From the NCBI RefSeq assembly GCF_001693515.2, contig NZ_CP042968.1:5580001-5644000 (forward strand): a stretch of DNA of 64,000 nucleotides. Direction: 5' to 3'. The notes beneath the pieces are model-generated. The model was not told the DNA's origin and did not search any database. It saw only the letters and a program-made list of their open reading frames with translations. Made by a program: the position numbers and the translations under genes. Position 1 is the first letter of the stretch, and every line of letters begins with the position of its first letter. This document shows positions 1 through 9,101 of this stretch, one piece after another. This stretch comes from Bradyrhizobium paxllaeri (lineage in GTDB: Bacteria; Pseudomonadota; Alphaproteobacteria; Rhizobiales; Xanthobacteraceae).

Positions 1-1
1 C

Positions 2-424
2 CTGATCGCGGCAGTCCCCTACAAGATCCACACGGTTCTCACCGACAATGGGATCCAGTTCACCTTCCCGCCGCGCTATGCGGACGGCCCGACGGCGAGA
101 TACGTGACGCATATGTTCGATATGCGCTGCCAAGAGAACGGGATCGAACATCGGCTGACCAAGATCAAACATCCCTGGACCAATGGCCAGGTCGAGCGCA
201 TGAACCGCACGATCAAGGAAGCGACCGTCCAACGCTACTATTACGATCGGCACGATCAGCTCGAAGCTCACCTTGCCGACTTCATAAACGCCTACAACTA
301 CGCTCGGCGGCTGAAAACCCTGAAGGGCCTCACACCTTACGAATACATCTGCAAATGCTGGACTTCCCAGCCAGAACGATTCAAACTCAATCCGCTCCAG
401 CAAATGCCGGGACTAAACACCTAG
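2..424 (+). pseudogene. IS481-family transposase, C-terminal part (5' end outside window)
   Basis: The frame is open from the first bases of the window. It encodes the end of a DDE integrase-core transposase: a TDNG motif carrying the second catalytic Asp near residue 15, then GQVERMNRTIKEA carrying the catalytic Glu, then the conserved tail LTPYEYICKCW of IS481-type enzymes. The N-terminal helix-turn-helix and first Asp would lie left of the window, so intactness cannot be judged. A decayed copy of the same tail recurs at about 12,590-12,692, so this family has been active in the island. The family call is from motif recognition. Confidence 0.8.
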
Positions 425-1267
425 CCCGCCTACTCAAGGAACAGATTGGGAAGTAAGGCCGCCTCAGTTGGCGGCGCCTCTTTCCTTCGGCCGGTATGGC
501 ATGGGCAACTCCAATTGCTCCGCAATCCCAAAACGATTCGCAATCTTCGCTTCGTATTCCAGTGTCGGCTTGCTTTAATAACCGCGTGCTCTGTACCGGG
601 AATGCAACAAAGATAGGTGCTCTGGCAGAGCAGTCATTGACGCACCGGGGATGCGCGCAAACTCGCGTTGCGCGGCGTCGGCGGAGCAATCGTTTTCAAT
701 GACGATCCGCTGCTATCTCACGTCAGCACGGTACCAGCCGAATCCTTGTCTGCAATTGCTCCAGCATGGCCTCCGCGAACAGATGCTCAAGGGTAGGCAA
801 CCGTACCAAGCCGGATGCGGAAGCGATCTGCCCTCGGATCGGTACCAAGCCACGAATAAGAGCCTATGAGTTTTGGCAGGTGGCGAACTCAATAAGTCTG
901 ACTAGCATACCAGCAGGCCCCTCGGCCGCGCACCTCCAAGCAACGTGGCCGGTGCGGAGACGAGACGCAGGAGATCATAGATGGCCTACAAGAAGCACGT
1001 TAATCAAAATGGGCACACCACGCGTCGGCTCGCCGACGGCGCCGCTACGATGATCGTCCCGACTGGCTCGGCTCCGGGCGCCAGGCTGAAGTTAGTGCCG
1101 GCCCGACCAAAGTTGGGCCAAACGAGGCATCGGGCCATCGTTAGGGGAAGCGTTTGCTTGCAACCGCCAAGAAATAGCGCTGCAGGACTTCGAGCGGGCA
1201 CTGGAAATTGTTACTCGCTCGCAGCACTGCATAGCGCGCGATCATGCTCCAATTCTGAACCGGTGGC
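425..1267. other. Gene-free stretch between IS481 and the aminotransferase gene
   Basis: I see no credible gene in these 840 bases. Short open frames on both strands have no recognisable motifs and no ribosome binding sites. No nod box and no clear -24/-12 promoter (TGGC-N9-TGC type) was found ahead of the aminotransferase. It is probably eroded insertion-sequence or island debris. Confidence 0.4.
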
Positions 1268-2656
1268 GTGACGTCGACCATGCTGCCAAATTCTCAACAA
1301 GCGCGAGATGTGGCCTATCAGCTCCACGCCTACACTAACGCGCGATCGCACCAAGGGACCGGACCGCTCATAATTGAACGCGGCGAGGGCCCCTATGTCT
1401 TCGACACGGCCGGAAAGCGCTACCTCGATGCCATGGCCGGTCTCTGGAGTGCAGGACTTGGCTTCAGTGAGAAACGGCTCATCGAAGCCGCACATCGTCA
1501 GATGCAAGTCCTGCCGTTCTATCATACCTTCACATCACGATCGAATGGGCCTTGCATCGAGCTCGCCGAGAAGCTCGTGAAGATTTCTCCAGTGCCGATG
1601 AGTAAGGTGTTCTTCACAAACTCTGGCTCGGAGGCGAATGACACGGTGCTGAAGCTGATCGCCTATCGCTCGAATGCATTGGGCCAGCCTCAGCGCAAGA
1701 AAGTCATCAGCCGTTTACGTGGCTATCACGGCGTCACGATCGCTGCAGCAAGCCTGACCGGCTTACCGGACAACCACCGCTCTTTCGATCTGCCGCTGCC
1801 GAACATTCTGCACACCGGCTCCCCCCATTTCTACAAAGACAGCCGTCCGGGCGAATCGGAGGAGACCTTTGCGACGCGTCGGGCCGAGGAGCTAGAATCG
1901 CAGATTCAGCGTGAAGGCGCCGATACCATTGCAGCATTCTTCGCCGAACCTGTAATGGGCGCGGGTGGCGTCATCGTTCCGCCGCCGACTTACTGGGACA
2001 AAATACAACAAGTACTAAGACAGCACAGGATTCTTTTGGTTGCCGATGAGGTAATTTGCGGCTTTGGCAGAACCGGCAAAATGTTCGGTTGCGAAACCTA
2101 CGACATCGCCCCCGATGTAATCGTAGTTTCAAAGCAGCTCACGTCCAGCTATTTTCCGCTCTCCGCTATCATAATGAATGATTATATGTTCGAACCGATC
2201 GCGGAAGAGAGCAATAAGGTTGGAGTGCTGGCTCACGGCTTCACAGGTGGCGGTCACCCGGTTGGAGCCGCCATCGCGATTGAAAACCTCAAACTCATCG
2301 AGGAGCGGGAGCTGATTGCGAACGCTAGCCGCATCGGCGCTTACATGCAGGATCGGCTGCGTACGCTCAGTGAGCATCCACTCGTCGGTGAAGTCCGCGG
2401 CGTTGGCCTTATTGCGGCAGTCGAGCTGGTGCTGGACAAGGAGCGGAAAGTCGCAGCTGCTACTCCGGGCGACGTTGGTAAGGTCGCGAGGCGGTTGATG
2501 CACGAGCGAGGGATCATCGTTCGGAATGTGGACGATGCGTTGGCGATGTGCCCACCTCTGATCGTCAACAAGGACCAGATCGACGAACTCGTCGACGGGA
2601 TCGCGGGCGTGCTCGACGAGCTTAAGGCGAAAGTCGTCAATCTGTCGCGAGCCTGA
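1268..2656 (+). CDS. Class III pyridoxal-phosphate aminotransferase (omega-amino acid:pyruvate type)
   Basis: This is a full-length, 462-residue fold-type I aminotransferase of class III, a cytosolic PLP enzyme that moves an amino group from an omega-amino acid or amine to a keto acid such as pyruvate. Visible marks are FFTNSGSEANDTVLKL (cofactor phosphate binding), the RGYHG segment, the ADEVICGFGRTGKMF motif with the cofactor-binding Asp, and VVSKQLTSSYFPL with the Schiff-base Lys. The first codon is GTG at 1268. ATG at 1280 is equally possible, and neither has a strong Shine-Dalgarno sequence. It is one of the few intact genes in the decayed island. The substrate cannot be told from sequence alone. 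Confidence 0.88.
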   Translation: MTSTMLPNSQQARDVAYQLHAYTNARSHQGTGPLIIERGEGPYVFDTAGKRYLDAMAGLWSAGLGFSEKRLIEAAHRQMQVLPFYHTFTSRSNGPCIELAEKLVKISPVPMSKVFFTNSGSEANDTVLKLIAYRSNALGQPQRKKVISRLRGYHGVTIAAASLTGLPDNHRSFDLPLPNILHTGSPHFYKDSRPGESEETFATRRAEELESQIQREGADTIAAFFAEPVMGAGGVIVPPPTYWDKIQQVLRQHRILLVADEVICGFGRTGKMFGCETYDIAPDVIVVSKQLTSSYFPLSAIIMNDYMFEPIAEESNKVGVLAHGFTGGGHPVGAAIAIENLKLIEERELIANASRIGAYMQDRLRTLSEHPLVGEVRGVGLIAAVELVLDKERKVAAATPGDVGKVARRLMHERGIIVRNVDDALAMCPPLIVNKDQIDELVDGIAGVLDELKAKVVNLSRA

Positions 2657-3000
2657 CAAGCCTTCACTCAACCCGTTTAGTCCGCCTACAAATCCGATCG
2701 CCTGGAGAGACCCACGAACTCAATACACTGCGCAAATTGAAGGCTGTCCTACCTCATTACCAGGAACTGCAGCGTCGGCGTCGGCGGCGCTATTGGGCAA
2801 TATGGCGCGTGGACAACGTCGGTCTCCGCCTGCACCGATGCCAAGGTGTCGTTCGCCTGATCCTGTAGCTCCTTGATGCCAACCATAACTATTCTCTCCG
2901 CATTCGCGCCAGCGCGCACGATGACCTCGCCTTTGGATCTCTCGATCACCGCGACTGACAAGCAGGCCACTGCGGCTTCGCGACTCGAAGGTCGCTACGG
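2657..3000. other. Stretch without a recognised gene
   Basis: A 73-codon open frame lies on the minus strand (2749-2970). Its translation matches no family I know and has no convincing start signal. I consider the stretch to be eroded sequence between the aminotransferase and the IS66 remnant. Confidence 0.3.
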
Positions 3001-3260
3001 GTTAGTTCGTTCGGCCAGAGCATCGCGACGCTAGGCGAAGAGCTGCGAAGGATGAATGCCGATCCGATGAGCGATCCCCCGATACACTCGCCGGGCTCCA
3101 GCGCCTCTGCCACAACTTGTGCCTTGAACTCTCCGACCAGCTTCGGCGAAGCTGTCGCGGGACTTGCGATTCCCGCCGACGGCCAGGCGCGCGCATCCCG
3201 CGAGTCCGCCGCGAGTGCGGATAAACTTGGGAAAAATTGAACGGCGGTACGCTTTGCGAG
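3001..3260 (-). pseudogene. IS66-family accessory protein (TnpA/IS2-type helix-turn-helix) remnant
   Basis: Read across the three minus-strand frames, this stretch gives pieces of an IS66 orfA DNA-binding protein. EFKAQVVAEALEPG appears in one frame, RIGIHPSQLFA in a second and an end piece in the third. In an intact protein these form the helix-turn-helix. At least two frameshifts separate them and no partner genes (tnpB, tnpC) follow. It abuts the 3' remains of the endolysin-like gene. Confidence 0.55.
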
Positions 3261-3489
3261 TGGACATACTCTAGGCGCGTACCCATCGACTCTTGAGTTT
3301 GGAATGCGCGCGCGGGAGGGTTGGCGCGATCGGTCAGCGCAATTGTCTGCGATCCCTCGTCGCGGAGTCCTCGACGGTAGCGCTCGCCCGCCTCTCGGCC
3401 GACCTGGCGCGGCGCCTTACCGAGCTCGGCGATCAGCTGGTCGTCGATATCAGGCGTCAGCGGCAGGCCGCGCGCGTTGCGGTAGGCCA

Positions 3490-4785
3490 AAAAACGTACA
3501 GATTCCTTCGCACTTTCAGGATTGACGGCTTCTTCTAAAATGAAGGAGCAAGGATGAACGATGGGAATTCCATGGGTCAGGTGATCAGCTTGATGAAGCA
3601 CGGATTCGGGATCACCTGGGCGAGATGGTCCGTGGGACGGTCGAAGAGACGCTGAATGCCATGCTGGAGGCGGAAGCGCACCAGCTTTGCGGCGCCGGGC
3701 GCTATGAGCCTAGCCAGGCTCGGCAGGACACGCGGGCCGGCAGCTACGAGCGAACGCTACAGACCAAGGCGGGAGACGTCAATCTGAAGATCCCGAAGCT
3801 GCGGCGGCCAACCTTCGAGACGGCGATTATCGAGCGCTACCGGAGGCGAGAGAGCTCGGTCGAGGAAGCGTTGATCGAGATGTATCTGGCCGGGATTTCG
3901 GTTCGGCGGGTCGAACACATTACCGCGGCTTTGTGGGGCACCCGGGTGAGCCCGAGCACGGTGTCGAACCTGAACAAGAAGATCTACGCCAAGGTCGGGG
4001 CCTGGCGGAATCGCAAGATCGAAGGCGAGCATCCGTATCTCTATCTCGATGGCATCGTCATTAAGCGCAGCTGGGCCGGCGAGGTTCGCAATGTGTCTCT
4101 GCCGGTGGCCTCGGCGGTCAATGCTGAGGGGTTCCGGGAGATCCTTGGCATCTGTGAAGGCGCCAAGGAGGACAAATCTGGCTGGTCGTGGTTTCTGCGC
4201 CATCTCGTCGATCGTAGCCTCAAGGGCGTGCAGTTGGCGATTCCCGACGCCTGCCGGGGCCTTCGAAAGCGTTGCCGACTATCTGCCAGAGGCCCGCTAT
4301 CAACGCTGCATGGTGCATTTCTATCGCAATGTCTTCAACCACGTGCCTTCGACCAAGGTACGCGAAGTGAGCCATAGGCTTAAGGCGATACATGCCCAAG
4401 AAAGCCGCGCCGCGGCCGATGAGAAGGCGAGGCTCGTCGTGCGGATTTACGCGCTAGCCGGATGGTCAAAGCCGCCGATCTCATCGAGCAGGCCGTCCAT
4501 GAGACGCTGACCTACTACGCCTTTCCGGACATCCATTGGCGTAAGATTCGAACGAACAATCCGCTCGAGCGCCTCATGAAGGAGATCCGGCGACGAACCC
4601 GCGTCGTCGGCGCCGTTCCCGACGGCCAATCCTGTCTCAACTTGGCGGCGGCACGGCTGCGGCACATTGCCGCAACGGGGTGGTCGACCAAATGCTACAT
4701 GAATATGCGACCGCGCTATCAGCAGCAACTCTCTGAAACCGAAGCCGTCGCCTGAGCAAATGTGCGAAAGATTCTGGACAGTACC
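3490..4785 (+). mobile_element. IS256-family insertion sequence with 8-bp target duplication
   Basis: The element is about 1.3 kb, the usual IS256 size. Its ends form an imperfect inverted repeat: GATTCCTTCGCAC on the left (from about 3501) and GAATCTTTCGCAC read inward on the right. It is flanked by GTAGGCCA (3482-3489) and ATAGGCCA (4786-4793), an 8-bp target duplication with one mismatch. The flanks join into one lysozyme reading (TEGMILAY / FLAYRNARG), which supports these borders. Confidence 0.75.
3554..4755 (+). pseudogene. IS256-family transposase, frameshifted
   Basis: The start MNDGNSMGQ at 3554 is out of frame with the main body. The body runs from MVRGTVEETLNAML (3625) through SYERTLQTKAGDVNLKIPKL and the DDE region HPYLYLDGIVIKRSW and LGICEGAKEDKSGW. 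Around 4250 the frame shifts again (PDACRG, then ESVADYLPEARYQRC), and near 4455 it shifts once more into VHETLTYYAFPDIHWRKIRTNNPLE. That last part carries the final catalytic Glu and RRRTRVVG. With three frame breaks the enzyme cannot be made, so the insertion is old. Confidence 0.85.
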
Positions 4786-5317
4786 ATAGGCCAGGATCAT
4801 TCCCTCGGTCCGCCCCTGCGGCGATTGCTCGCTGTCGATCTGGCCGACGTCGCAATAGCCGAGCTCGCGCAGTCGCCACTGGACATAGGCGACGGCGTCC
4901 GGGATCGACTGGCGCCGGCGTCGTGGCGAGCTTCGCATGCTCATGCGGATGCGAGGTTGCGAGGCCGTGCTCGAATAGCGCGTCGTCGCGGCGGATGCGC
5001 AGCCCCTGCTGTCCGGCCAGAGCCGTTTCATCGACCGAATCAGGCCAGGAATCTTGGCGAGCTCGCCGCTGCCCGATCGCCGCCTTGATCTGGCGCATCT
5101 CCGACCAGCGCGGCCCCGGCTCGTTGAAGCCCGCGGGCATCGTGGTTGAACGCCATCGAGAGAATGACGCCGAGGCAATCCGGCGAGAGCTCGTCGAGGC
5201 TCGGCAGCAGGCGCCGACAGGTCGCGAGATAACGCCGAATGTCGTGGTTCGCGAACACTTCGAGCGCAATGTCCGGAGGGATAATCTCTGCCGCGTCCAT
5301 GAAGTCCTCAGGCACGA

Positions 5318-5456
5318 CGACGCGAAAGTACTGGGCCTTGCGATGAGGCTTGGAGTATTGCTGAGCTTCTGGATGTTGCGCTCGCTGTACCGCCTGCGGG
5401 ATCGCCTACCTGAAACCGATATCGAAGTGGGGCAGAAGGAAGAGGCGCTTGTTTGA
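5318..5456 (+). repeat. IS481-related left-end fragment (copy 1)
   Basis: The DNA around GATGAGGCTTGGAGTATTGCT (5343 onward) is nearly repeated at about 12,481-12,570, where it is joined to an IS481 transposase tail. I take both as left-end remnants of the IS481-type element whose tail begins this window. This fragment truncates the 5' end of the endolysin-like gene. Confidence 0.5.
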
Positions 5457-6137
5457 CTGGAGAAGATTTTCGGCCGCTTGCAATCTCCATGGGGGCCTGC
5501 CTCCAGAACATCAAGCGCAAGCCCAACGCCCACCAGCCAAAGGAGTTGACGCCCTGGAGCACGGCCGCTAGGGCAAGGTTGTAATCTTCGAGGCTATCAG
5601 GACCGAACATGAGTGATGTGCGGATTGACACTTCGCGGTGGGAGCGCGGCCGCAATAGAGAGGCTCGGCGACGCGGTCCGGCCCAAATCGTGCTGCTACC
5701 CTGAGGGGCCATGACTAATTGGACAATCGAGCGCATGACGACGCGCCGACGTAACCTAGCGTAGCTGCCGACATACTTGCGGCTGGGCCGCTCATCGCGG
5801 GCCGAGTATCCGGTCTAACGGGGTTAACTCCTGGGCCGCACGGCCATCTCACATGTCGTCCGCCAAGTCTGGGTGAATCCTAGTGGCTCCAGATCTCGTT
5901 GGCAAGAACCGGGAGCTTTCGTATAGCTTTCGAAGGAACTTCTCCCCTGCCATTTCCTGAGGCGCCGTTATGGGAGGCCCAACTTGAGTCACACTCGAAC
6001 CTGTTCAAATGAGTTTCGCCATTCTGGGTCTGTACTTCGCATTCCAGAACACGAACGCGGAGATCGCAGACAAAGCTTGGAAGGCGCTCAGCACTTAAAG
6101 GTCGACGACGTCTGGCGCTAGCTTTTCTCAGAGCCGC
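5457..6137. other. Stretch of about 680 bases without a recognised gene
   Basis: A 142-codon open frame on the minus strand (5308-5736) has a plausible-looking middle (GPDSLEDYNLALAAVLQGVNSF) but no known family. It runs into the IS481 fragment and lacks a ribosome binding site. I do not call it a gene. The remainder, up to the small gene at 6138, shows nothing recognisable. Confidence 0.3.
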
Positions 6138-6350
6138 ATGAAATCGAAGAAAGAGGTTGGATTGAAGGTGACTCTCCGCTCTCCTCGCTGGACAAAACGA
6201 GAGGATGATCTGCTGCACGAGCTTGTTGATGCAGGCGCGCCCGTAAAATCCATTTGCGAAACGCTCAACAGGTCTGAGCCAGAGCTTCGCAGGCGCGGCT
6301 ACTACATTGGCCTACCAAGGAAATGGTTCAAGCGAACAGCCGCCATCTGA
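6138..6350 (+). CDS. Small SANT/Myb-like helix-turn-helix protein
   Basis: This is a 70-residue basic protein. Its core, SPRWTKREDDLLHELVDAGA followed by SICETLNRSEPELRRRGYYIGL, has the W-x-x-x-E/D-D pattern and helix spacing of SANT/Myb-like DNA-binding domains found as tiny orphan proteins in rhizobia. It is probably cytosolic and DNA-binding, with unknown target. The 59-residue gene at 15,920-16,099 has the same layout (RAWTKDDV, then IAKALRRTPGAT). Its 3' end overlaps the fragment at 6375 in another frame. Confidence 0.55.
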   Translation: MKSKKEVGLKVTLRSPRWTKREDDLLHELVDAGAPVKSICETLNRSEPELRRRGYYIGLPRKWFKRTAAI

Positions 6351-6374
6351 CGCTGAGGCGGCGCTCGGTAATAG

Positions 6375-6573
6375 GCAGTTCTTCTTGAGCACGGGCCGAA
6401 ATCCAAACGTATTCTATGAGGCCGGAATTGCTCATACATTGGGGAGAGAGGTTATCCTGATCACTCAAAGCGAGCATGATGTTCCCTTTGACCTTCGGCA
6501 CATTCGATATATCCGCTACCTCAACAATGCCGAAGGGGGCGCACTGCTCGGACAAATGTACTGCAATCCATAA
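6375..6573 (+). pseudogene. Fragment of a TIR-like / nucleoside 2-deoxyribosyltransferase-like domain
   Basis: About 60 codons encode TGRNPNVFYEAGIAHTLGRE, then VILITQSEHDVPFDLRHIRYIRYLN. This is the signature of small nucleotide-binding proteins annotated as nucleoside 2-deoxyribosyltransferase-like or TIR-like, some of which act as effectors in defence systems. The usual N-terminal half (first beta strand and nucleotide loop, ending in an ADLTGRNPN run) is missing. The open frame upstream belongs to the overlapping small gene. It reads as a broken gene, not a functional protein. Confidence 0.55.
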
Positions 6574-6973
6574 TTCAAGCGATTCCAGGTCATTAGGACA
6601 ATCACTCGACACTGCGATAATGCGACTGCTGCGCGGACGAGTCGGACGTCCTGTCGACATTGCAGCACCTCGGCCTCGCCGTCGAGCACAGTGGGTGGCT
6701 TGAGCTTGAGGGCGGTCTCGAGTGGAGTGCATCGGCAAGGGCAAGGCCGGCTTTAGCCGCAGCTGCCGCCATCGCGTCGGCGCAGCCCCCTTAGCGGGCA
6801 TCCTCGCCACGACCAACACCGCGACCTTCGCACGGCGGGAACAGCCCGACGCCGTCGACCGCGGCAAATGTGCCCGGCCTTGTCGACGCAGACCGCCGCG
6901 AATTGGCCCGGAAATGAGTACCAGCAGTTGGCGCGCTTCTTGAAGAAAAGAAGGGCCGAGTGGCTGCAAAAAG
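6574..6973. other. Stretch without a recognised gene
   Basis: Arginine- and proline-rich open frames occur on both strands, as expected from chance in GC-rich DNA. None carries a motif I recognise. The stretch may be insertion-sequence debris. Confidence 0.3.
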
Positions 6974-7345
6974 ATGATGGGAATGAGCGCACCGAATTTG
7001 ACAAAACTGGCCAATGCTTTCGGGACTGACAAGGGCGATGCCGTTCTTTACGCCCATGATTACGCTAAGTGTTACTCGTTTATGTTCGAGAAGTTCCGCC
7101 ACGAGTCTTTCACAATGGTCGAGATTGGACTGCAGCAAGGTTGTCTGGATCCCGACGCGCTGCTCGTTTGTCGGGGAGAGGACACTCCGTCCATTAAAAT
7201 GTGGCTGGAGTTCTTTCCAAGAGCCGACATCATCGGCTGCGACATTTCCGATTCCGGCGCCATTAAGATGAACCGTTTCCGTTTCGAGCGGCTCGACATG
7301 GGCGATCCGGCGGCCCTGGAACGTCTCGCGCGTCACTCCAGTCCA
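6974..7345 (+). pseudogene. Class I SAM-dependent methyltransferase, truncated by an IS3 remnant
   Basis: The N-terminal part LTKLANAFGTDKGD, then FTMVEIGLQQG, then MWLEFFPRADIIGCDISD matches SAM-dependent methyltransferases of the mycinamicin O-methyltransferase type; VEIGL and CDISD would contact SAM. After about 122 codons ([10 protein letters not shown], near 7345) the sequence runs directly into the 3' end of an IS3 orfA on the other strand. The C-terminal half is lost. The GLQQG segment also departs from the usual glycine-rich loop. The gene is broken. Confidence 0.6.
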
Positions 7346-7642
7346 ATCTTCGCGTGCAGCTTCTCGATCTCGCGTTCCCGAGCTTCCTCGCTCTCCGGCC
7401 CGACACCCGCGTCAAAGGCCCGGGCCGCCTGATCCAGCAGTTGCTTCTTCCAGGCATAAATCTGGTTCAGGTGAACCTCATAGCGCTGGGCCAGATCGGC
7501 CACCGTCGCCTGCTCCCGCACCGCTTCCAGCGCGATCTTTGCCTTTGGTGCCGCGTCGATCTTGCGTCTCGTCTTCGTCGTCATCATCCGCTCCGTCTAT
7601 CAAACGGAGCAGCCCCCTTCCAACGAACCTCCTGTGGGTCCA
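7346..7642 (-). pseudogene. IS3-family orfA (truncated), with its element end
   Basis: The frame begins at 7587 with [20 protein letters not shown]. It continues with the helix-turn-helix [24 protein letters not shown] and a leucine-rich stretch ending LHAKIG, all typical of IS3-family orfA (first part of the orfAB transposase). It stops abruptly where the methyltransferase fragment begins, so the zipper end and all of orfB are missing. The sequence TGGACCCACAGG (minus strand, ending at 7642) is a likely terminal repeat of the element. Confidence 0.75.
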
Positions 7643-7679
7643 TTTCAAGGGATTGCCTGAACCAGTCGGTGTTCAATCT

Positions 7680-7941
7680 TCCGCAGACTGGCTACCCGAT
7701 GCGCTCTTGGCGGTGCGGCGACGAACCTGCTCCAAACGCCTTGGGCGAGCGCATGGAGGCTCGCGTGCGAGGCGATCCTCAACGCGACTTGTCGACCCAG
7801 CGCCGCACAGTCGCGCAGACCGAATTCCATTGGTAACCGACGTGACCGGCCGACGGCTGGACACGACCAGTTCGACGGCTGGACACGACCAGTTCGACGC
7901 CTGGCCTTGTACTCCTCGGGCGTTGACGTTCCATTCGACAT
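7680..7941 (-). pseudogene. Second IS3-type orfA remnant with a 22-bp tandem duplication
   Basis: Joining two minus-strand frames gives MSNGTSTPEEYKA followed by ELVVSSRRPVTSVTNGI. This resembles the start of another IS3 orfA subgroup, where an AVELVVSSG-RPVTSVA motif forms the helix-turn-helix. A perfect 22-bp duplication (7851-7872 and 7873-7894) lies between the pieces. Because 22 is not a multiple of three it breaks the frame. The remainder is not readable as protein. Confidence 0.45.
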
Positions 7942-8005
7942 CTAGGGGCTCAATGAGCCTACTACCGGTGTCCACTCATTCGGAGGAGGTTCACCGGCTC
8001 CGCTG

Positions 8006-8104
8006 AAACGCCTAATGGGACGCTACGCAACGCGCGAGATCAACGACCTGCTGCGCGCGGAGATCCTCGTTGACCTGTTCTCGGTCGTGCGTCACGCGGT
8101 CTGA
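8006..8104 (+). pseudogene. Fragment resembling a TM0106-family RecB-like nuclease
   Basis: The short frame LKRLMGRYATREINDLLRAEILVDLFSVVRHAV ends in TGA. It resembles the stretch around YATREDEVDDLLR and VLVDLYRVVRQ in TM0106-type RecB-like nucleases, with two residues deleted after TRE. Nothing before or after it extends the match. It is a relic only. The assignment is from memory of the family and is tentative. Confidence 0.4.
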
Positions 8105-8348
8105 ACGTCGCTACCTCGTGCGCGAAGTGCACCTGGTCGGGGGGCCGCCTCTCATAGAAGAATGCGCGATCACCGAGTCACATTCGCTACTGAGCTCGGT
8201 GACGTGAGCCGTTGAAAGCCGCGCTTCTACCCACGGCCGGCTTGGTTGATGCTGGAGGGGCGTTCGACCAGAAGACCGTCAGACGCGATCGCATTACCAA
8301 GCGCCGTAAAATCCGCTCAGCCATGGCAATCGCCATCGCACTACGGCC

Positions 8349-8397
8349 TATCCGCGCCCTGAATGTGTTCCATCAAAACTATCAATTTTACCGATCT
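8349..8397 (+). promoter_or_regulatory. nod box (NodD binding site) upstream of ttsI
   Basis: The 49 bases align without gaps to the rhizobial nod-box consensus. They contain TATCC at the left, AATG at the GATG position, then ATCAAAACTATCAATTTTAC and CGATCT at the right. I count four departures from the fixed positions. LysR-type NodD binds such sites and activates transcription in response to plant flavonoids. The next gene on this strand is ttsI, about 700 bp downstream, which is known to be nod-box controlled in rhizobia. Confidence 0.85.
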
Positions 8398-9101
8398 CGC
8401 CCGAGGCTCCATAGTCGCGACCAAGCTTGGAGGCAGCATTCAAGAATGTGGTGTGACAATCGATTCCCTCTTCAGTTCCTTGCCGGTCACCTCGACTTGG
8501 GCAATCGCGTGTCTGCATCCAAGACATCGTCTCGCATCGGGGCCCTGGGGCATCGGCCAGATGCGAGGCCTGAACTGTCTTCACGCGGAAACACTTGCTC
8601 GTGACTTGGCCACGCCACAGGCTCGATTGCCTAACAAGACCGACCGCTGGGACTGAGGCAAGGTGGGGGAGTTCCAAAATACCAGTTTCGCCAGACTGTT
8701 CAGCCACAAATCCATCAGCTCTCTCCTGCGCTGGGTTTCGATTGCGCGGACGGGCGTGATCGAAACGGAGCGCGACGGCTCAGTGCGTGCAAAGATGGCT
8801 GCTATCGACGCACAGATAGCTCAGCCTGCTGCTACTGGTTTCGGCCCCGTGAATGAGTGCGGGGTTAGCACAGGAGGCCTGTTGAGTATCGTCGACGACG
8901 CGTGCAGTCCCGGGCAGTCCATCGCGCTTTCCAATCCGGTGACGAAGGATCTGCCGGGATTGATCGCCCGCCCCCATGCTCTGCTTCGTCGGGCTTTGGC
9001 TTCGGCGTTCCCGCCAAACCGGACGTCTGTAAGTTCCGTCGAACCTCTTGGTCAACTGTGACGCGCTCAGGTCTTGGCGTGGATGGACGAGAGGCGAAGA
9101 A
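8398..9101. other. Long leader region between the nod box and ttsI
   Basis: No gene is supported in these 700 bases on either strand. If transcription starts just after the nod box, this would be an unusually long untranslated leader for ttsI. Confidence 0.4.

Larger units (their letters stand above)
3301..5315 (-). pseudogene. Endolysin-like lysozyme with peptidoglycan-binding domain, interrupted by an IS256 element
   Basis: Pieces in all three minus-strand frames rebuild a phage-type lysozyme. IIPPDIALEVFANHDIRRYL and LSPDCLGVILSMAFN start at 5315. They are followed by GPRWSEMRQIKAAI, then IPGLIRSMKRLWPD, then the peptidoglycan-binding repeat VAYVQWRLRELGYCDVG ending in TEGMILAY near 4786. 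The reading resumes beyond the IS256 element with FLAYRNARGLPLTPDIDDQLI (3490 downward). The order fits muramidases followed by a PG_binding_1 domain in Bradyrhizobium prophages and islands. At least three frameshifts are present. The 5' end is cut at about 5318, where an IS481-related fragment begins. The family call rests on remembered homologues. Confidence 0.65.

Noticed and set aside
1200..1267. Sigma-54/NifA promoter ahead of the aminotransferase
   Set aside because: No GG-N10-GC pair with acceptable flanks and no TGT-N10-ACA site could be seen.
5308..5736. 142-residue minus-strand protein
   Set aside because: Runs into an IS481 fragment and overlaps the start of the lysozyme remnant; no family, no ribosome binding site.
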